A DNA stretch of 64,000 nucleotides from contig JAUCEF010000016.1 of the NCBI GenBank assembly GCA_033558025.1, forward strand, positions 868,001-932,000. The letters are read 5' to 3'. The position numbers were made by a program, and so were the translations under genes. Position 1 is the stretch's first letter. Each line of letters starts with the position of its first letter. Origin of the DNA: Phytophthora sp. 'mugwort' (Eukaryota; Oomycota; Peronosporomycetes; Peronosporales; Peronosporaceae). The notes beneath the pieces are model-generated. The model ran no database searches, was not told the DNA's origin, and was given only the letters and a program-made list of their open reading frames with translations. Below, piece after piece: positions 23,300 through 34,020 of this stretch.

Positions 23300-24073
23300 G
23301 TGAGTGGATCGCTACGTAAGGTGACGAATATGCCTGGTACGCAGCGCGAGCTGCGGTTGGCACGACTAGTGCGTGAGCGTTGCGCCGAGTGTTGCTCCTA
23401 CGAGTGTATCGCCGCCGACTGAGCAAAGCAAAGCTGAAAATGCTGGCGAGATTACGGACAAGCTACTGTGCCGTGATCGAGCTGAGACAGCTGAACGACA
23501 CGTGAGAAATTTATCGCTACGAATGATATTCTATTGATGGCCCGCATTGGTGTTTATAGTAGTTTTGGAGTCGCATATTATCCTCGTCCGCTGTCACTAG
23601 TATAGTCGTAGCCTAGAGCTCGTTACCCGCATTGCAGAGGTCATATATAATTCAAGTCTAATCCCGATGTATGTCCCCTGCTCCCGTTAGTAGCAACTCC
23701 CACTCGATTTCCTCGATAACTTTTCGACTTGCGCATTATAGACACTTTCTGACAGGAAAATAACGAAATCCCTGCAACAGGGCGTTTTTTTTCCACCTGA
23801 AACTGGTTCCTGTGCCATATGTAGTTGTATTTATTATTCATTTATTCGTGTGGTATTGAAAGTGAAAAGGCATACATCAAGGTCTTCGGCACGGTTTTGG
23901 GACATAATAAGCTGCCCCGGAGTATTTTTTTTTTTAATTTTAGTCGAGCTTTGGGGGACGTTTTGGGGGACAGGCGTTGGGCGCATACTTGGGAGCAGCC
24001 TGTTGGGACAAGTTTGGGACAGAATTCCGTAAAATGGTTTAATCAAAACTCCAGCAGCGTTTTGCTGATCGTA
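23300..24073. other. Unassigned stretch
   Basis: No supported gene. The frames present are short and mutually overlapping. A poly-T run lies at about 23925. Confidence 0.4.
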
Positions 24074-24839
24074 CTAGTCTCGGTCCAGCTCTTCACAAAA
24101 GTGGTGATACTCATCAGGGAGCGCCACACTGACGAGGTTGCCGTGCTCTGAAGCTTGTTGGAGGTTGTGTCGGATGTCCTCAATAAGATCGACGTAGCTC
24201 TTCGACTTCACCTTTATCACAGCCATAAATGCCAGAAAAAAAGGATGAGGCGAAGTGAAATACTGATTGAGGTCTCTGTTGAACTGCTCGAGCTCATTGT
24301 TCGTGCTGTTATCATGTCGGTGGCCTCCGCGATCGTGTTGACATTCCACATCGCTGGATCGTAACTGTTCATCCATGTACGGTTGAAGTAGAACCAGCAC
24401 GTGTCCCATTTGACACGGTGGCCCGACTCATCAATGCGACTACGGACGAACGGTATGCCCTTTTCGGCGATTTCATTAGTCGGAATGACTGTCAACACAT
24501 CTAAAACGCCAGATCTCATGAAGTGACTTACATTATCCTGGGAATGCGCAAGTCAACCAACTTGCGCCGTAGTGCCCGATTCCAGTGGAAGAAGCATCCT
24601 ACGATAGGGGCACCCGAGAATTGCTGGCGTACAGCGCCTAATAGGCCAAACTCAAAATCACAAGTGACGTAGCGAGGGTCAATTTGGAGGTCATATTGTA
24701 TGATGACATTGTCCAGTAGGTGCCAGTACGTTCCTTGGTGCTTGTTCAGAAGCAGCACGTAGAGATGGACAGGTAGAAATCGTAGGCGGGATCGTAGCCC
24801 ATCACAATAGCGAGCTACGGAAACGCTTCGGACAAACAT
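24074..24839 (-). pseudogene. MULE-type transposase relic
   Basis: Minus-strand frames reading from 24839 contain LYVLLLNKHQGTYWHLLDNV and a DPRYVTCDFEFGLLGAVRQQ block followed by GCFFHWNRALRRKL. This is the standard core of a Mutator-like (MULE) transposase with its D...H-W region. The C-terminal part continues in other frames (ESGHRVKWDTCWFYFNRTWM, then NNELEQFNRDLNQYF) to 24074. Two frame changes are needed, so it is broken. The N-terminal DNA-binding domain is not attached here. Confidence 0.7.
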
Positions 24840-24959
24840 TGAACGTGCAGTCGATAAAGAGGTCAGGTTTAACAGTACCAGCCTTCGCGTCCACGTAGTG
24901 AAATTGCCAAAAACGGTCGTTCGTCATTTGGAGACACGAATATCGTAGGGTCCGTCTTG

Positions 24960-25150
24960 CTGTTCCAGCACGCTTTACTACTCATATCGTGTCCCACTCC
25001 ATTCCGATCGCTGTTCTAGCTCACTTCACTACTCATATCGCGTCCCACTCCGTTCCGCCCGCTGTTCCAGCTCGCTTCACTAATCCTATCCCGTCCTACA
25101 CCGTTCCGCTAGCTGTTCCAGCTCGCTTCACTACGCCTATCGCGTAGGGT
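24960..25150. repeat. 51-bp tandem repeat, about 3.7 copies
   Basis: Units begin CTGTTCYAGCTCRCTTCACTA at 24960, 25011, 25062 and 25113 (the last is partial), each continuing ...CATATCGCGTCCCACTCCGTTCCG. Copies diverge by several substitutions but keep the 51-bp period, 17 x 3, without forming a long ORF. Confidence 0.85.
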
Positions 25151-25550
25151 GGCCGACTTCGCTTCGCTCGGCAGCAATTGAAAAATTACCGGAAATAAGC
25201 AACACAGCAATATTCGATATTGCAATAATAGTAGTTATTATAAAGGAACAAACCTATTACCAAAACCTCCAATTAAAGCAGGCATAACAAAAAAACAAAA
25301 CCATAATAAAAGCATCAGCAGTTTACTTTTGGACATACCAAAACAGCTTATTCGCAGTTTAATGGTGTCGAGAATGTTTTCGGATGTCATGGACTAACAT
25401 TCGCGTTACACAAACAGCTGCTCAATGTGGCAGATGTCACGGAACAACATTCGCACTACATCCACAGCTGCAACACCGTCGGATGACACTTTCCGACAGC
25501 TACATAAGTATGCTGAATGACGAGGCGATACATATAAACGGATATTAATC

Positions 25551-25602
25551 GTGTACCACAACGAAGGACAAGTTCATCAAGAGGGGCCACAAATAGTTTG
25601 AT
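25551..25602. repeat. Left arm of a 52-bp inverted repeat
   Basis: GTGTACCACAACGAAGGACA... to ...GTTTGAT is the reverse complement of 27084-27135 with one visible mismatch. The arms bracket about 1.5 kb that holds an ORF at 25733-26329, as terminal inverted repeats would. Confidence 0.85.
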
Positions 25603-25732
25603 GGTGTTTGATTGAATGTTTTAAGTGTAAAGCCTTGCAGTTGAAATTTATGTTCATTACAAGAAACGCAGCTCAGGATGAGCACGACGCAAGGCCCGCT
25701 TGCCAATATACACTTAGTGTCTCGCTTCGGGT

Positions 25733-26329
25733 GTGGCGAGCCTAAACTACACGTTCACTTTGCAGACTATTTTTAAGCTTGCTAGTTTGTTTATCCGCGC
25801 CTATGCGTTTAACACAAACAAGAGTGTGAAGCGGAACAAGGGCGGTGAGAATCACAAGAAGTGGTTGTGTTCCGACGCAGAAAGAGGCTGTAAGTGGTTT
25901 ATAGCTCTATCTAGGAAGAGAGCAAGGCAGGCCAGCATTGACCCTCTCAAGAAGCTTCGAAAGAAGCCAAAAAAAACAAAAATTTCGCATGTCCCTCATG
26001 AATCGTGGTACATTTCGTCTATGAATCTTCAGCATATTCAAATTTGGCAGCAGCAGTGCGGAGATGAAAGTGAGTACTTACTGAAGCAACCTGGCTTTAT
26101 TGCGGCGATTGTTGACGGCCACAGCACGTCAATTGGCCCGAGTCGTGAACAATATGAAGACATGGGATCGACATACACACAGCAGCCTGCTCTGCTTTGC
26201 CGCAATATTCAACACAAAAAGTCTCAGAGAAAATATCTAGTAAGTGTCTGTGTGGATACCCGGGCGCCTCTCGCACTTGGTCAGGTGCTGGTTAATATAC
26301 ACCTAAAAATGTACCTAAAAGTGTTCTAA
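25733..26329 (+). CDS. FAR1/MULE N-terminal-like protein, possibly a fragment
   Basis: A 198-codon frame lying inside the 52-bp inverted repeats. Residues about 35-115 resemble the zinc/FLYWCH-like DNA-binding N-terminus of oomycete MULE or FAR1-type transposases: NHKKWLCSDAERGCKWFIAL, then a basic KKLRKKPKKTK patch, then HESWYISSMNLQH. The catalytic transposase core is absent downstream, where the frame stops. It may be the 5' part of a deleted MULE or a non-autonomous derivative. The start is uncertain; a downstream Met may be used. Confidence 0.4.
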   Translation: MASLNYTFTLQTIFKLASLFIRAYAFNTNKSVKRNKGGENHKKWLCSDAERGCKWFIALSRKRARQASIDPLKKLRKKPKKTKISHVPHESWYISSMNLQHIQIWQQQCGDESEYLLKQPGFIAAIVDGHSTSIGPSREQYEDMGSTYTQQPALLCRNIQHKKSQRKYLVSVCVDTRAPLALGQVLVNIHLKMYLKVF

Positions 26330-26439
26330 TTGTCCTAAAACGTGCGGTATGTTACGGTATTAGATCCCTTTTAGGACTAATTAGCCGGATGAATTAGAAC
26401 AGTAACCAACCATAAAATATCCGACCACGCATAAAACGA

Positions 26440-27370
26440 CGAAAGAGGGGTGTCGGTATATAATGTCTCCCAGCTATGCGCTCCGCGCAGTCCTAATAAC
26501 CCTGGCGGCTCGCAGGGCTCGCTAGTGACAGAACGCTAAGCCCGCTACGGCTGCGCCTTCGCTTGGCGGTTGAACAGTGGTTTGTCCTGGGTTTGCGCCC
26601 GCGTGCTTCGCCCACGCTCGCTTCGCTCGGGTGTGTGATTTCCGTCCCCAGGTTATGACCAATCAGCGTGATGAATATCGCATTATACTTGCTCTGACTA
26701 TACTTGATATGGCTCCGAAAAACTATACTGAAGTGACTTGAACTAAGTATTCAATGATAAAACCCCGGGTGGTATTTTAATCTGTTTTTAGGTCAGATTC
26801 ATTGGAATGCGTAATTTCTACATTAGGACTTTTAGATCAGTTTAGACCGATATTAGGTACGCATTGTCTACTACCCTTGGTCAGCGTCTTATATGGGCGC
26901 GGGCTGGTCCCTGAAGGCGTGGCTGCGCTCTTGCGATCAGCGAGGGATATAAAGCAAAGAGCGTGGTGATCTTTTTCAGCGCTGCTATTTAATGTTCCTT
27001 ATGAGCTTAATGGTTTATTTTCTTATAAGCCAGGTGCCCCCGACAGCACGGAAGGTTCGTAGCTGTGCCTTGTATTTTACCCTATCAAACTATTTGTGGC
27101 CCCTCTTGATAAACTTGTCCTTCGTTGTGGTACACTGGTGATAAACATCCCATATTAACTGTCCCATACGCCTAAACCACCACCCCTTAGTGCTTGCTAC
27201 GAGCACAGGTGATCGAACCCTAAGCCCGCTATGGCTCCCAGCGAGGACTCCGCTTGCCAGAGGGCAATGCTGGGTCATGGTTTACACCCGCGTGCTACGC
27301 GCATGGCATGTTAAGCCACATACTCACTTGCGCTCACTGGCGTGGCATGACATCCGTCCTCAAATTGGTC
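26440..27370. repeat. Divergent direct repeats near the inverted-repeat element
   Basis: The text ...CTAAGCCCGCTA(C/T)GGCT...CTGGGT...GCCCGCGTGCT(T/A)CGC... occurs at about 26535-26615 and again at about 27217-27300, with moderate divergence. Both are followed by a GTGTG/GTGGC...CCGTCC(C/T)CA...TTGGTCCAAT-like tail. No coding. They may be copies of one short non-autonomous element. Confidence 0.4.
27084..27135. repeat. Right arm of the 52-bp inverted repeat
   Basis: The reverse complement of this arm matches 25551-25602 except for one C/T difference. High similarity between arms 1.5 kb apart, in a region of otherwise decayed elements, suggests a recent origin or gene conversion. Confidence 0.85.
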
Positions 27371-27879
27371 CAATAAGAACACCTCATTTATCCTACATAC
27401 TTCTTTTTTGTATATTTGGCGTCTTGCCAAAGATTTGCACCGGTTTACTTAAAGTTTGTATGAGTCCCGCTTATGTACTGACGGACCGGCAAGGATATTG
27501 ATCCATGCTATGCCGTCAAGTGGATTCGAGACAAGGACGGAATGATATACGTCTAATGCGATAGATAATACGGCTTACTACGGCAAGCTAGCAGTTTTCT
27601 TGACGAAATTGGTTTTACAGTAGTGGTTCCGGCTGTCATTTAAATATCGTCAGGGTTTCCTGAGTACAGAGTGGACGTAAACAAGAACTACGATGGAAGC
27701 GGCGATGCATTGGAATTTCGGCCAGTATTATCCTTGCACTTGCAGCGCCACGGACGATGCTCAACATTGTACTTCTTCCGAATTCGAATGGTTGCAGAAT
27801 GGAATATCTACCAGTACTGCGAAAATTTATTGCTTTCAGTATAATATCTAAAAGAGAAAACCTGATTGCATTATACATC

Positions 27880-29213
27880 AATTACAACACCCGCGTGGAG
27901 AACTGCAACCGCGTATCGAATGTTTCGAAGTCGCATGGGAACGACTGTGCAAAAGCTTCCCTTGGCGTCGCAGTTTGCTTTGCTCTTGTGCGGGAATTTG
28001 TACACATTGCCCCCCCCTACTTTCATCGCGCACTCCATCATCTTTGCAAGGTGAAGAAAATATTATACGTCTCGCAAAGCTAAGAGCCATACGACTTTGT
28101 TACTGTACTAGTTTATCAATACTGTAGCAATCATCTTGGTACTGGAGAGCCTGGACACAAGCAAAATAGCCCAAATCAAAATTATTGAAGTCAGGTGAGT
28201 TGGGTGGCTGGAAAACGAATCGAAATATCCCAGCCATCAGCCATCCCAGCGGCTAATATATCGACGTCGTCCGGCTTCCAGTGCAGTGTAGGGTTGTCCT
28301 GCTGGATTAAGATAGGTCTGCCCTTCTCAGATGCAGGCCACTTGGCCTTGATTGCAGGAATAACATTCTGCAATAGGTAGCGTTTGTAGACGGTTCCGTT
28401 CACTGAGTCTAGATTCTTCGTCTTTAGGTGCCTGCTGGACGAGTCTTGCTGGTACGCTGGGCTTCCGTCCGCTTCGTAAAGTCACGAATGCCAAGTTTAC
28501 AATCAAATAAAGCCTCTCCATTCTTATCATATTTGCAAAAACTACATCAAAAAATTGTTAGAATATCAAATAACAACCACCACTCGGCATAGACTCACAG
28601 GGGTCTACAGCAATTGCCAATAAAGCGCTTGCTTTTGCGCTCACGAGGACAGTCTCTACAGGCAGCACGTAGAAGACATTTTTGTCCTTTTCTTCATTGA
28701 ACCATCTCTCGTCGACATGCACGACGTTGTACATGGACGAGAAGTTGGAGCCGTATGGCCAGTGAACGACATGGCGGACGGCGTAGCGTAGCGAGCTTGT
28801 TCGCCTTTGTTAGCAGTTGGAGAATCTTGCTCGAATGGCGCAGATGCGCCCTTGGGCCACGGCGTCTCGCACGACGGTGCGGGATACCCCAGCGCTTTGG
28901 CGAGGCACTGCTGCGTTATCCGCCTTCGAAGGGAAATGGCGGCCATGCGCACCAACAGCTTCTCCCTGTCAATTTTGTGCCGCCCCGACAAGCCCTTAAT
29001 TCGTGCAGCAACGCCGCCAATCACCTCACCGGTATACGTCGACATAGAGGAAGTCCAGGTGCGGCTGATTGTACTCGTGTCGACGCCAAATCTTTCAGCA
29101 GCTTCGCGCATGGCACCGCGATTAAGTTGCCCTCTCACGCCGTGCATCAGCAGGAATATCGCCACGTCTTGGCGCTTTCTTGTCGTTAGGTTGGGCTTTT
29201 TCAGGCGGCTCAT
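27880..29213 (-). pseudogene. Mariner-like transposase relic (nearly full length)
   Basis: The minus-strand reading starts at an ATG at 29213 with a helix-turn-helix region (REAAERFGVDTSTISRTW). It continues through VDERWFNEEKDKNVFYVLP (first catalytic Asp, about 28665-28720), KGRPILIQQDNPTLHWKPDD (second, about 28260-28320) and FQPPNSPDFNNFDLGYF (third, about 28160-28210). It then runs into a C-terminal MMECAMKVGGGNVYKFPHKS block (about 27990-28050). At least three frameshifts separate these blocks. The catalytic text is fresher than that of the relic at 6500-7160. Confidence 0.8.
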
Positions 29214-29760
29214 GGTGAAGGAGAAGGCAGGAGGGGGGAACAGGTAGATGTTAATAGATCAATGAACGACACCGGCGTCAGCCCACTTTCGGCCATGACT
29301 TTCATATTTGTTGGGAAGTTTTAGCGCTCAAAATCCTTTTGGCCACATAGCTCTAAACGCGTCGGTTCTGCCTATCAGACCAAACTAAGCGAATCTACAG
29401 GCAAAAGAAGACGTGACAATATGATTTATTGCAATCTTTTCCGCCCTGAGGAAGTAGTTTCTTCGTATATGTCACGCAAGCACAAATTCGTCGTGCGATT
29501 TCTTGTCCAACAATGGACGCCTACCAAATATACATTACCCAGGTGGCATATCAGCAGCAGACGAAGCGGTCATTTTCAAGATATAACTCGACTTATCGCT
29601 CAAAAAGCCACCACTATTTACATACATCCACAATCTGCGCCCGCCTGATACCGTACTTGAACAAGGCGTTTGCTGTGAAATTGATTATTGTCTTAAGGTG
29701 TATCCTGATGCAATCTTCTAGATTTCATCACTTCATATTTAGGACCCGTCGACCACAGGC
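29214..29760. other. Unassigned spacer
   Basis: No supported gene. The short plus-strand frames show no recognisable motif. Confidence 0.4.
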
Positions 29761-30970
29761 ATGAGCGACGACGATATGGAGATGCTGCTGTTCCTCGGGG
29801 ACGCTTTTTGTCAGCAAGGGAAGGAGCTGGGGGAGACGCGACGATGCGTGTATGAGCTACTGCTGGAGGAAGCGTCGCGCACCGCGATGCGCAGCCAGCA
29901 GTACCTGACGCACAGTGTCTCGATCCGCCGAACGACTCTGCATGGATGATGAAGTACAGCTGCGGCAGCGACCTGAACTTTGTCAACGCAACTATCTTGA
30001 CAAGGTATTGTACTCCATGATTACAGCTCAATCTACTCTATCAAGGGCTAACTCAAACGCTCGTGTCTCAGGTCTGCGTTCCACCAGCTCCTACCCGGTT
30101 TGCAAGCTACTACACGATTCCGAGTCCAAACTCTCGCGACCGCCCACCCAAGCTACATTACATTTTACCAAATCCTGTGTCTAGTTCGACGTTGGGTAGC
30201 AAAGCACGTTATGTATGCTCTTCGGTGCTCCACCGAGCACGTTATCGAAAACACGCCGAAAGGCTGAGGGGGCGCTGTCTAAGGCGCTTAACGGGTTCGC
30301 ACCTGCGCGAATCTCGTGGCCTTCGCCTGCTCATCACGTCGAGTTAGCGAAGTTGGTTGAAACTCGGGAGCCCTGGCTCAAGCACACCTTCGGCTTCATT
30401 GATGGGAAGAATTTGAAGTTTGGTTAGCATTCAATTATTTAATGACCTTACGAACTAACACTGCGTTGTAGGTTCAGCAGCCGTCCAACGCCGTCTTGCA
30501 GAATGCGATGTACAGCGGGTGACTGCACACCGTGTTGGTTACTGGAACGATCTGTTTTGCAGCCGACGGCTGTATTGTGTGGGCAAGCACAACTGCCGCC
30601 GAGTCGTGGAACGACTCGGAGATATCCTTGGCGTTTCGTTCGAAATTGCTCGACTCGGAAGTGTGTCCCGACAAGCGCATGTACGTGGTATCAAACCCCG
30701 CGTTCCCCTACTCGGTCTCCATGGTGGGCCGCATACTGACACTACTCAAAGATGGCGACCTGGAACTCATCAGACCAGAGCTCAGGAGCTCGGCGGGGGC
30801 TTCAGCAGCGCGATCACTTCAGTGCACCAAGCTGCCGAGTGGAATATGGGCTATACAGAAGGTATACAGCCGCCTCAATCTCCCGTTATGTACGACCAGG
30901 AACTTTGTGGCCTGCGGCTCAATAAATTGTTTCGACTCGCAAACTACCGTGTCCGGACGGTAGGAATCTT
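29761..30970 (+). pseudogene. PIF/Harbinger transposase relic
   Basis: Plus-strand pieces of a second, different PIF/Harbinger transposase: an N-terminal DDDMEMLLFLGDAFCQQGKE segment, then PPSTLSKTRRKAEGALSKAL (helix-turn-helix region, about 30218-30280), KHTFGFIDGKNLK (first catalytic Asp, about 30380-30418), a FAADGCIVWAS...ESWNDSEISLAF block (about 30550-30640) and VSNPAFPYS, which replaces the usual (D/G)D(S/A)xFP second Asp motif. A 50-bp segment between about 30418 and 30470 with an intron-like end (CTAAC...TTGTAG) separates two catalytic blocks and may be a decayed intron. Stops and shifts are present. Confidence 0.7.
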
Positions 30971-31172
30971 ACCAATCCGTACTACCTTCGCGGGCGAGAT
31001 GTAAGTGTCGATGACGCAGATGTAGTTGAGCTGTTGCTTTGTTTTTACTATTTGTTTGATGAATACATCATGTCGATAGCTGTACTATCTTTGTCGTCCA
31101 CGGTTGAAACCACCAATCCCCTCGGCGTCAGTCATGCTGCTCCTGGTAATGTTGTGAGATGCATGTACAAGT

Positions 31173-31244
31173 AAATGAATGGGCCAAGAAGAGCAGTGTT
31201 TCACATTTTCATGTGAAACACTGCCCTTCTCGGTTCGTTCATTT
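31173..31244. repeat. Long hairpin, about 34-bp arms
   Basis: AGAAGAGCAGTGTTTCACAT, TTTC loop, ATGTGAAACACTGCCCTTCT: 20-bp arms with one mismatch. The similarity extends outward to about 34 bp per arm (AAATGAA...TTCATTT) with a few mismatches. No ORF. It could be a minimal foldback element. Confidence 0.75.
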
Positions 31245-31246
31245 TG

Positions 31247-31735
31247 GGGCGTAGTGTTCTAACATGCGCGTAACTACAAAACATTACGCCCCGTATCAAA
31301 GCGGGCACCTTCGCGGAATCTTCGATCGCGGTATGCTTGCAACGGGGTTACACGAAGATAACACGATTGTGGCCGTGCTACGTGTCACCTTGCAGTAAGT
31401 GGTACTTGGTACCACTTGAATTGACGGGATTTCAGTACGTGGCCACAGGGCCACCCGATATGCATTTGGCTAGGTTAAAATATGGTAGATAGTTAGAGTC
31501 ATCCATTTACACCACAGGCGGCTTTGCCGCAGATAAGCAAAACAAATAACAGTTCGTTTTAGCGTTAAAGAGAGTATTGCCCTAGGTTTAGGAATACTGA
31601 CTCTTTGAGTCTCTAGTGGTATAACTAGAGTGATCTAAGCTTCTGCGGATACCTTAGGGGTTAGGATAACCACAGCTAAGACTCGGGGAGTCATACGTCT
31701 TCCTCTGACGCACTACGCTACGCAGCCCCGCTGTA
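31247..31735. repeat. Hairpin-rich, LTR-like block
   Basis: Starts with an imperfect inverted repeat GGGGCGTAGTGTT/AACATTACGCCCC (31247-31291). It continues with several short perfect hairpins (AGTGGTAC/GTACCACT, GTGGCC/GGCCAC, GCGGC/GCCGC, CTCTAGT/ACTAGAG, GACTC/GAGTC). Its 3' part (GAGTCATACGTCTTCCTCTGACGC...) has the look of oomycete Copia LTRs. No coding; the assignment is from resemblance only. Confidence 0.35.
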
Positions 31736-31770
31736 ATGCTGATCTCACGCCTACTTATTGAGCGTGCTGA

Positions 31771-32780
31771 TCAACAGCAGCCGTTCCTGCGTGCGAGCGC
31801 GGGCTTCTTCCTGTCACGGCGAGCATGCTTGTCCGTGTCAAGCTTATTCTGGCTTCGGCGCTCATCGGCTTCCGCCTTGTCCGCGATGAAGTAGCAGTTC
31901 AGGGCAGCGGCTGCCTTCACGGCACGGATGCGCTTGGCCTTTGCGTAGCTGGCCTCCAATATATCCTTGCCTCCGTCAAAATTGCGCTTAACTCCGACTG
32001 TTTCGCGAAACACAGTCAAGTCAGATCGACCAAGACGATTGGAGGAGCTCTGATACTCGATGCTTTTGTTTCCAACTATTCCGAATCGGATCGGCGTGTC
32101 GTCGAAGCCTGTGTATTCGACGAGTTCAAAGCGCCCGTGGGTAACGCCGTGGCCGACTTGCGAGTCTTGGCCCGTGTAGTAGATGATTCACGTACTGGTG
32201 GTGTCGGTCGTGGAGTGTAGGGAGGAATGCTTTGATTTTCGTTGATCAAGTTGGCCTCGAGAAGGTCCTGGAACTCATCACAGGTCGTCGGACGGCTGCG
32301 AGCAGGGAATGCGTTGTCGAGTTCGACAACGACTGTGGTTTGCTCGTTAATTTCAAGGCAACCTGCTGCTGGACCAGCCGCACCAACAACTTAAACTGCG
32401 CCGTCACCGAAGTCATCATCATTAGGATCTATATCGAAGCAGAAGTCCGGTTGTATGTCGTGCTCGTCTTCATTCGCTCCGTCATCCATGATGATCATGT
32501 TGGCCTTTTAATCAATGACCGGTTTGACCTCTTTGGCTCGCGTGATGTGCGATGCCGTTTCGGGCATGCCCATCGGCTTCCGTGTGCTACACAGCACCTT
32601 AAACTTGCGACGCAGTCTTTCGTAGTCACGTTCCGGCCTCCTGCGCGTTCTAGTTGCCATGTAGAACACCCCTGCGCGCTCTCATTCGTCTTTGCCGAGC
32701 GGAAGGTACTCCTCAACAAGGTCCAGCAGTCGGTCAACCTCGGACATCATGTAGTTAGAGCTACCATATACTTTGACCAT
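31771..32780 (-). pseudogene. SANT-like repeat-associated protein relic
   Basis: The minus-strand reading starts MVKVYGSSNYMMSEVDRLLD at 32780 and continues VEEYLPLGKDE followed by a TGA where a TGG (Trp) is expected. It continues on to ERDYERLRRKFKVLCSTRKP and HITRAKEVKPVID. This matches the SANT/Myb-like domain of a protein family greatly amplified in oomycete genomes (DUF6818-type). The C-terminal part (83 codons ending at 31771) is Lys/Arg/Asp-rich and coiled-coil-like. Several stops break the frame. The role is unknown; association with a mobile element is an inference from its copy-number reputation and from the SET relic upstream on the same strand. Confidence 0.55.
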
Positions 32781-33349
32781 CTGCGCACATGGACAACATC
32801 ACATTATCGGTGCAAGCAAGCGTTGGTATGGATGAGAGCAAATGTGCACGAACCAGGGGCGGATGAAGCGAAGGAAGAGGGCTTGGCTGGCGGCGTGTTG
32901 GGGACTTGGCGAAAACCATAATGAGGCGCGCATATCACCAGCTTGGCCAGCAGCCCGTCCGGTCAGCGACAAGGCAGAAGCTGCCCCTACCACGAATTTA
33001 CTTTGTATTTTGAAGTGATCCTGCTTTGGATCAGCTTCGACAAGTCCGCGCGCAATTTGCGCGCAAACTCAGCACGAGCATCAGGGTATTCGTGCGTTAT
33101 GCTGTTGGACAAGGCCTTCGTCACGTACGGGTTGAGTTGGCGCGGAACTTCGACGAGTGCCGGAATATTCGCAACACGGTAATAGTGATGAGCAAAGTAC
33201 ATTCGAAGTTTCATTGTGCATCTGTTTTCACGCCACTCTTACCTATACAAACATCGGCAAGTCCTGCGCGTCTCTAGCCTTGTCGATGTCCCCGCGCACC
33301 TTGAACCTCGCGATGGACGATTCTCACGGATCGTGCTGGTGCTGAATCT

Positions 33350-33815
33350 CGCAGTGGCGGCATCCTTCGAGCTGGTAACGATAGACGAACCACAGGTCGT
33401 CGCCGTAATCTGCCGTCACCTATTCACCGCGGCGAATCGCTTGAGTCATGCCCACAACCGCTGCTGTGCGGCGGCCGTTGGCGACCTCGTGAACTTGGCC
33501 ATGGGCTTGCATGAGTGGTTCACAAACCTCATGAGGCCACCCATGCCTTCGGCGTTGATCGTTACCCGACGGGTGAGTCGGCTTCTCAAGGCGACTCTTC
33601 ATCGTGAGGCTTTAGCCGTTGTTGCGCGGTCGATCAGCGCGTGAGACGCAGATATGTTCAATCTCGCCTATGTATTGACCAAGTATCTTGCCCGCATCTA
33701 TGTCCTCAGTGGTGACCACGCCCAGCTACGACATGCGCAAATTTTGGGCCAATTTACACCTTGTTGGACTTTTCCAAGCCGTTGCCACACTTGCCGTCGA
33801 ATGGGCATCAATTCA
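33350..33815 (-). pseudogene. SET-domain methyltransferase relic
   Basis: Read on the minus strand in shifting frames, the sequence gives the ordered marks of a SET domain: a pre-SET-like CPFDGKCGNGLEK (33765-33808), VVTTEDIDAGKILGQYIGEI (about 33660-33715), the catalytic NHSC box in MRFVNHSCKPMAKF (about 33490-33533), and VTADYGDDLWFV (about 33385-33420) followed by a CRHCEIQ post-SET-like end. Frameshifts and a stop separate the blocks, so it is inactive. Finding all four marks in order in 450 bp makes chance unlikely. It is followed by the SANT-like relic on the same strand about 0.6 kb downstream. Confidence 0.65.
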
Positions 33816-34020
33816 CGTTGCGACGCCAGCTCGCTGGAATGCTCGGCGCTGGTCCCGCTTCCGCAAATACCGTGCTGCCCTGCTTCTCAGGCCCCCCCAC
33901 GGGTTTGCTATGGCTACACGACCTCGAAATCACTCGCCTTCGGCCATCTCTGGCCACACTTTATAATAGACTGGGCATAGTAGATTACTCATGTACGTAG
34001 GGCGGTATTTTATAACACTT

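Noticed and set aside
24960..25150. CRISPR-like array
   Set aside because: Repeats are contiguous 51-bp units with no spacers, in a eukaryotic genome. It is a plain tandem repeat.
30419..30470. Functional intron in the second Harbinger relic
   Set aside because: The 3' end looks right (CTAAC...TTGTAG), but no GT donor restores the frame exactly. I mention it only as a possible decayed intron.
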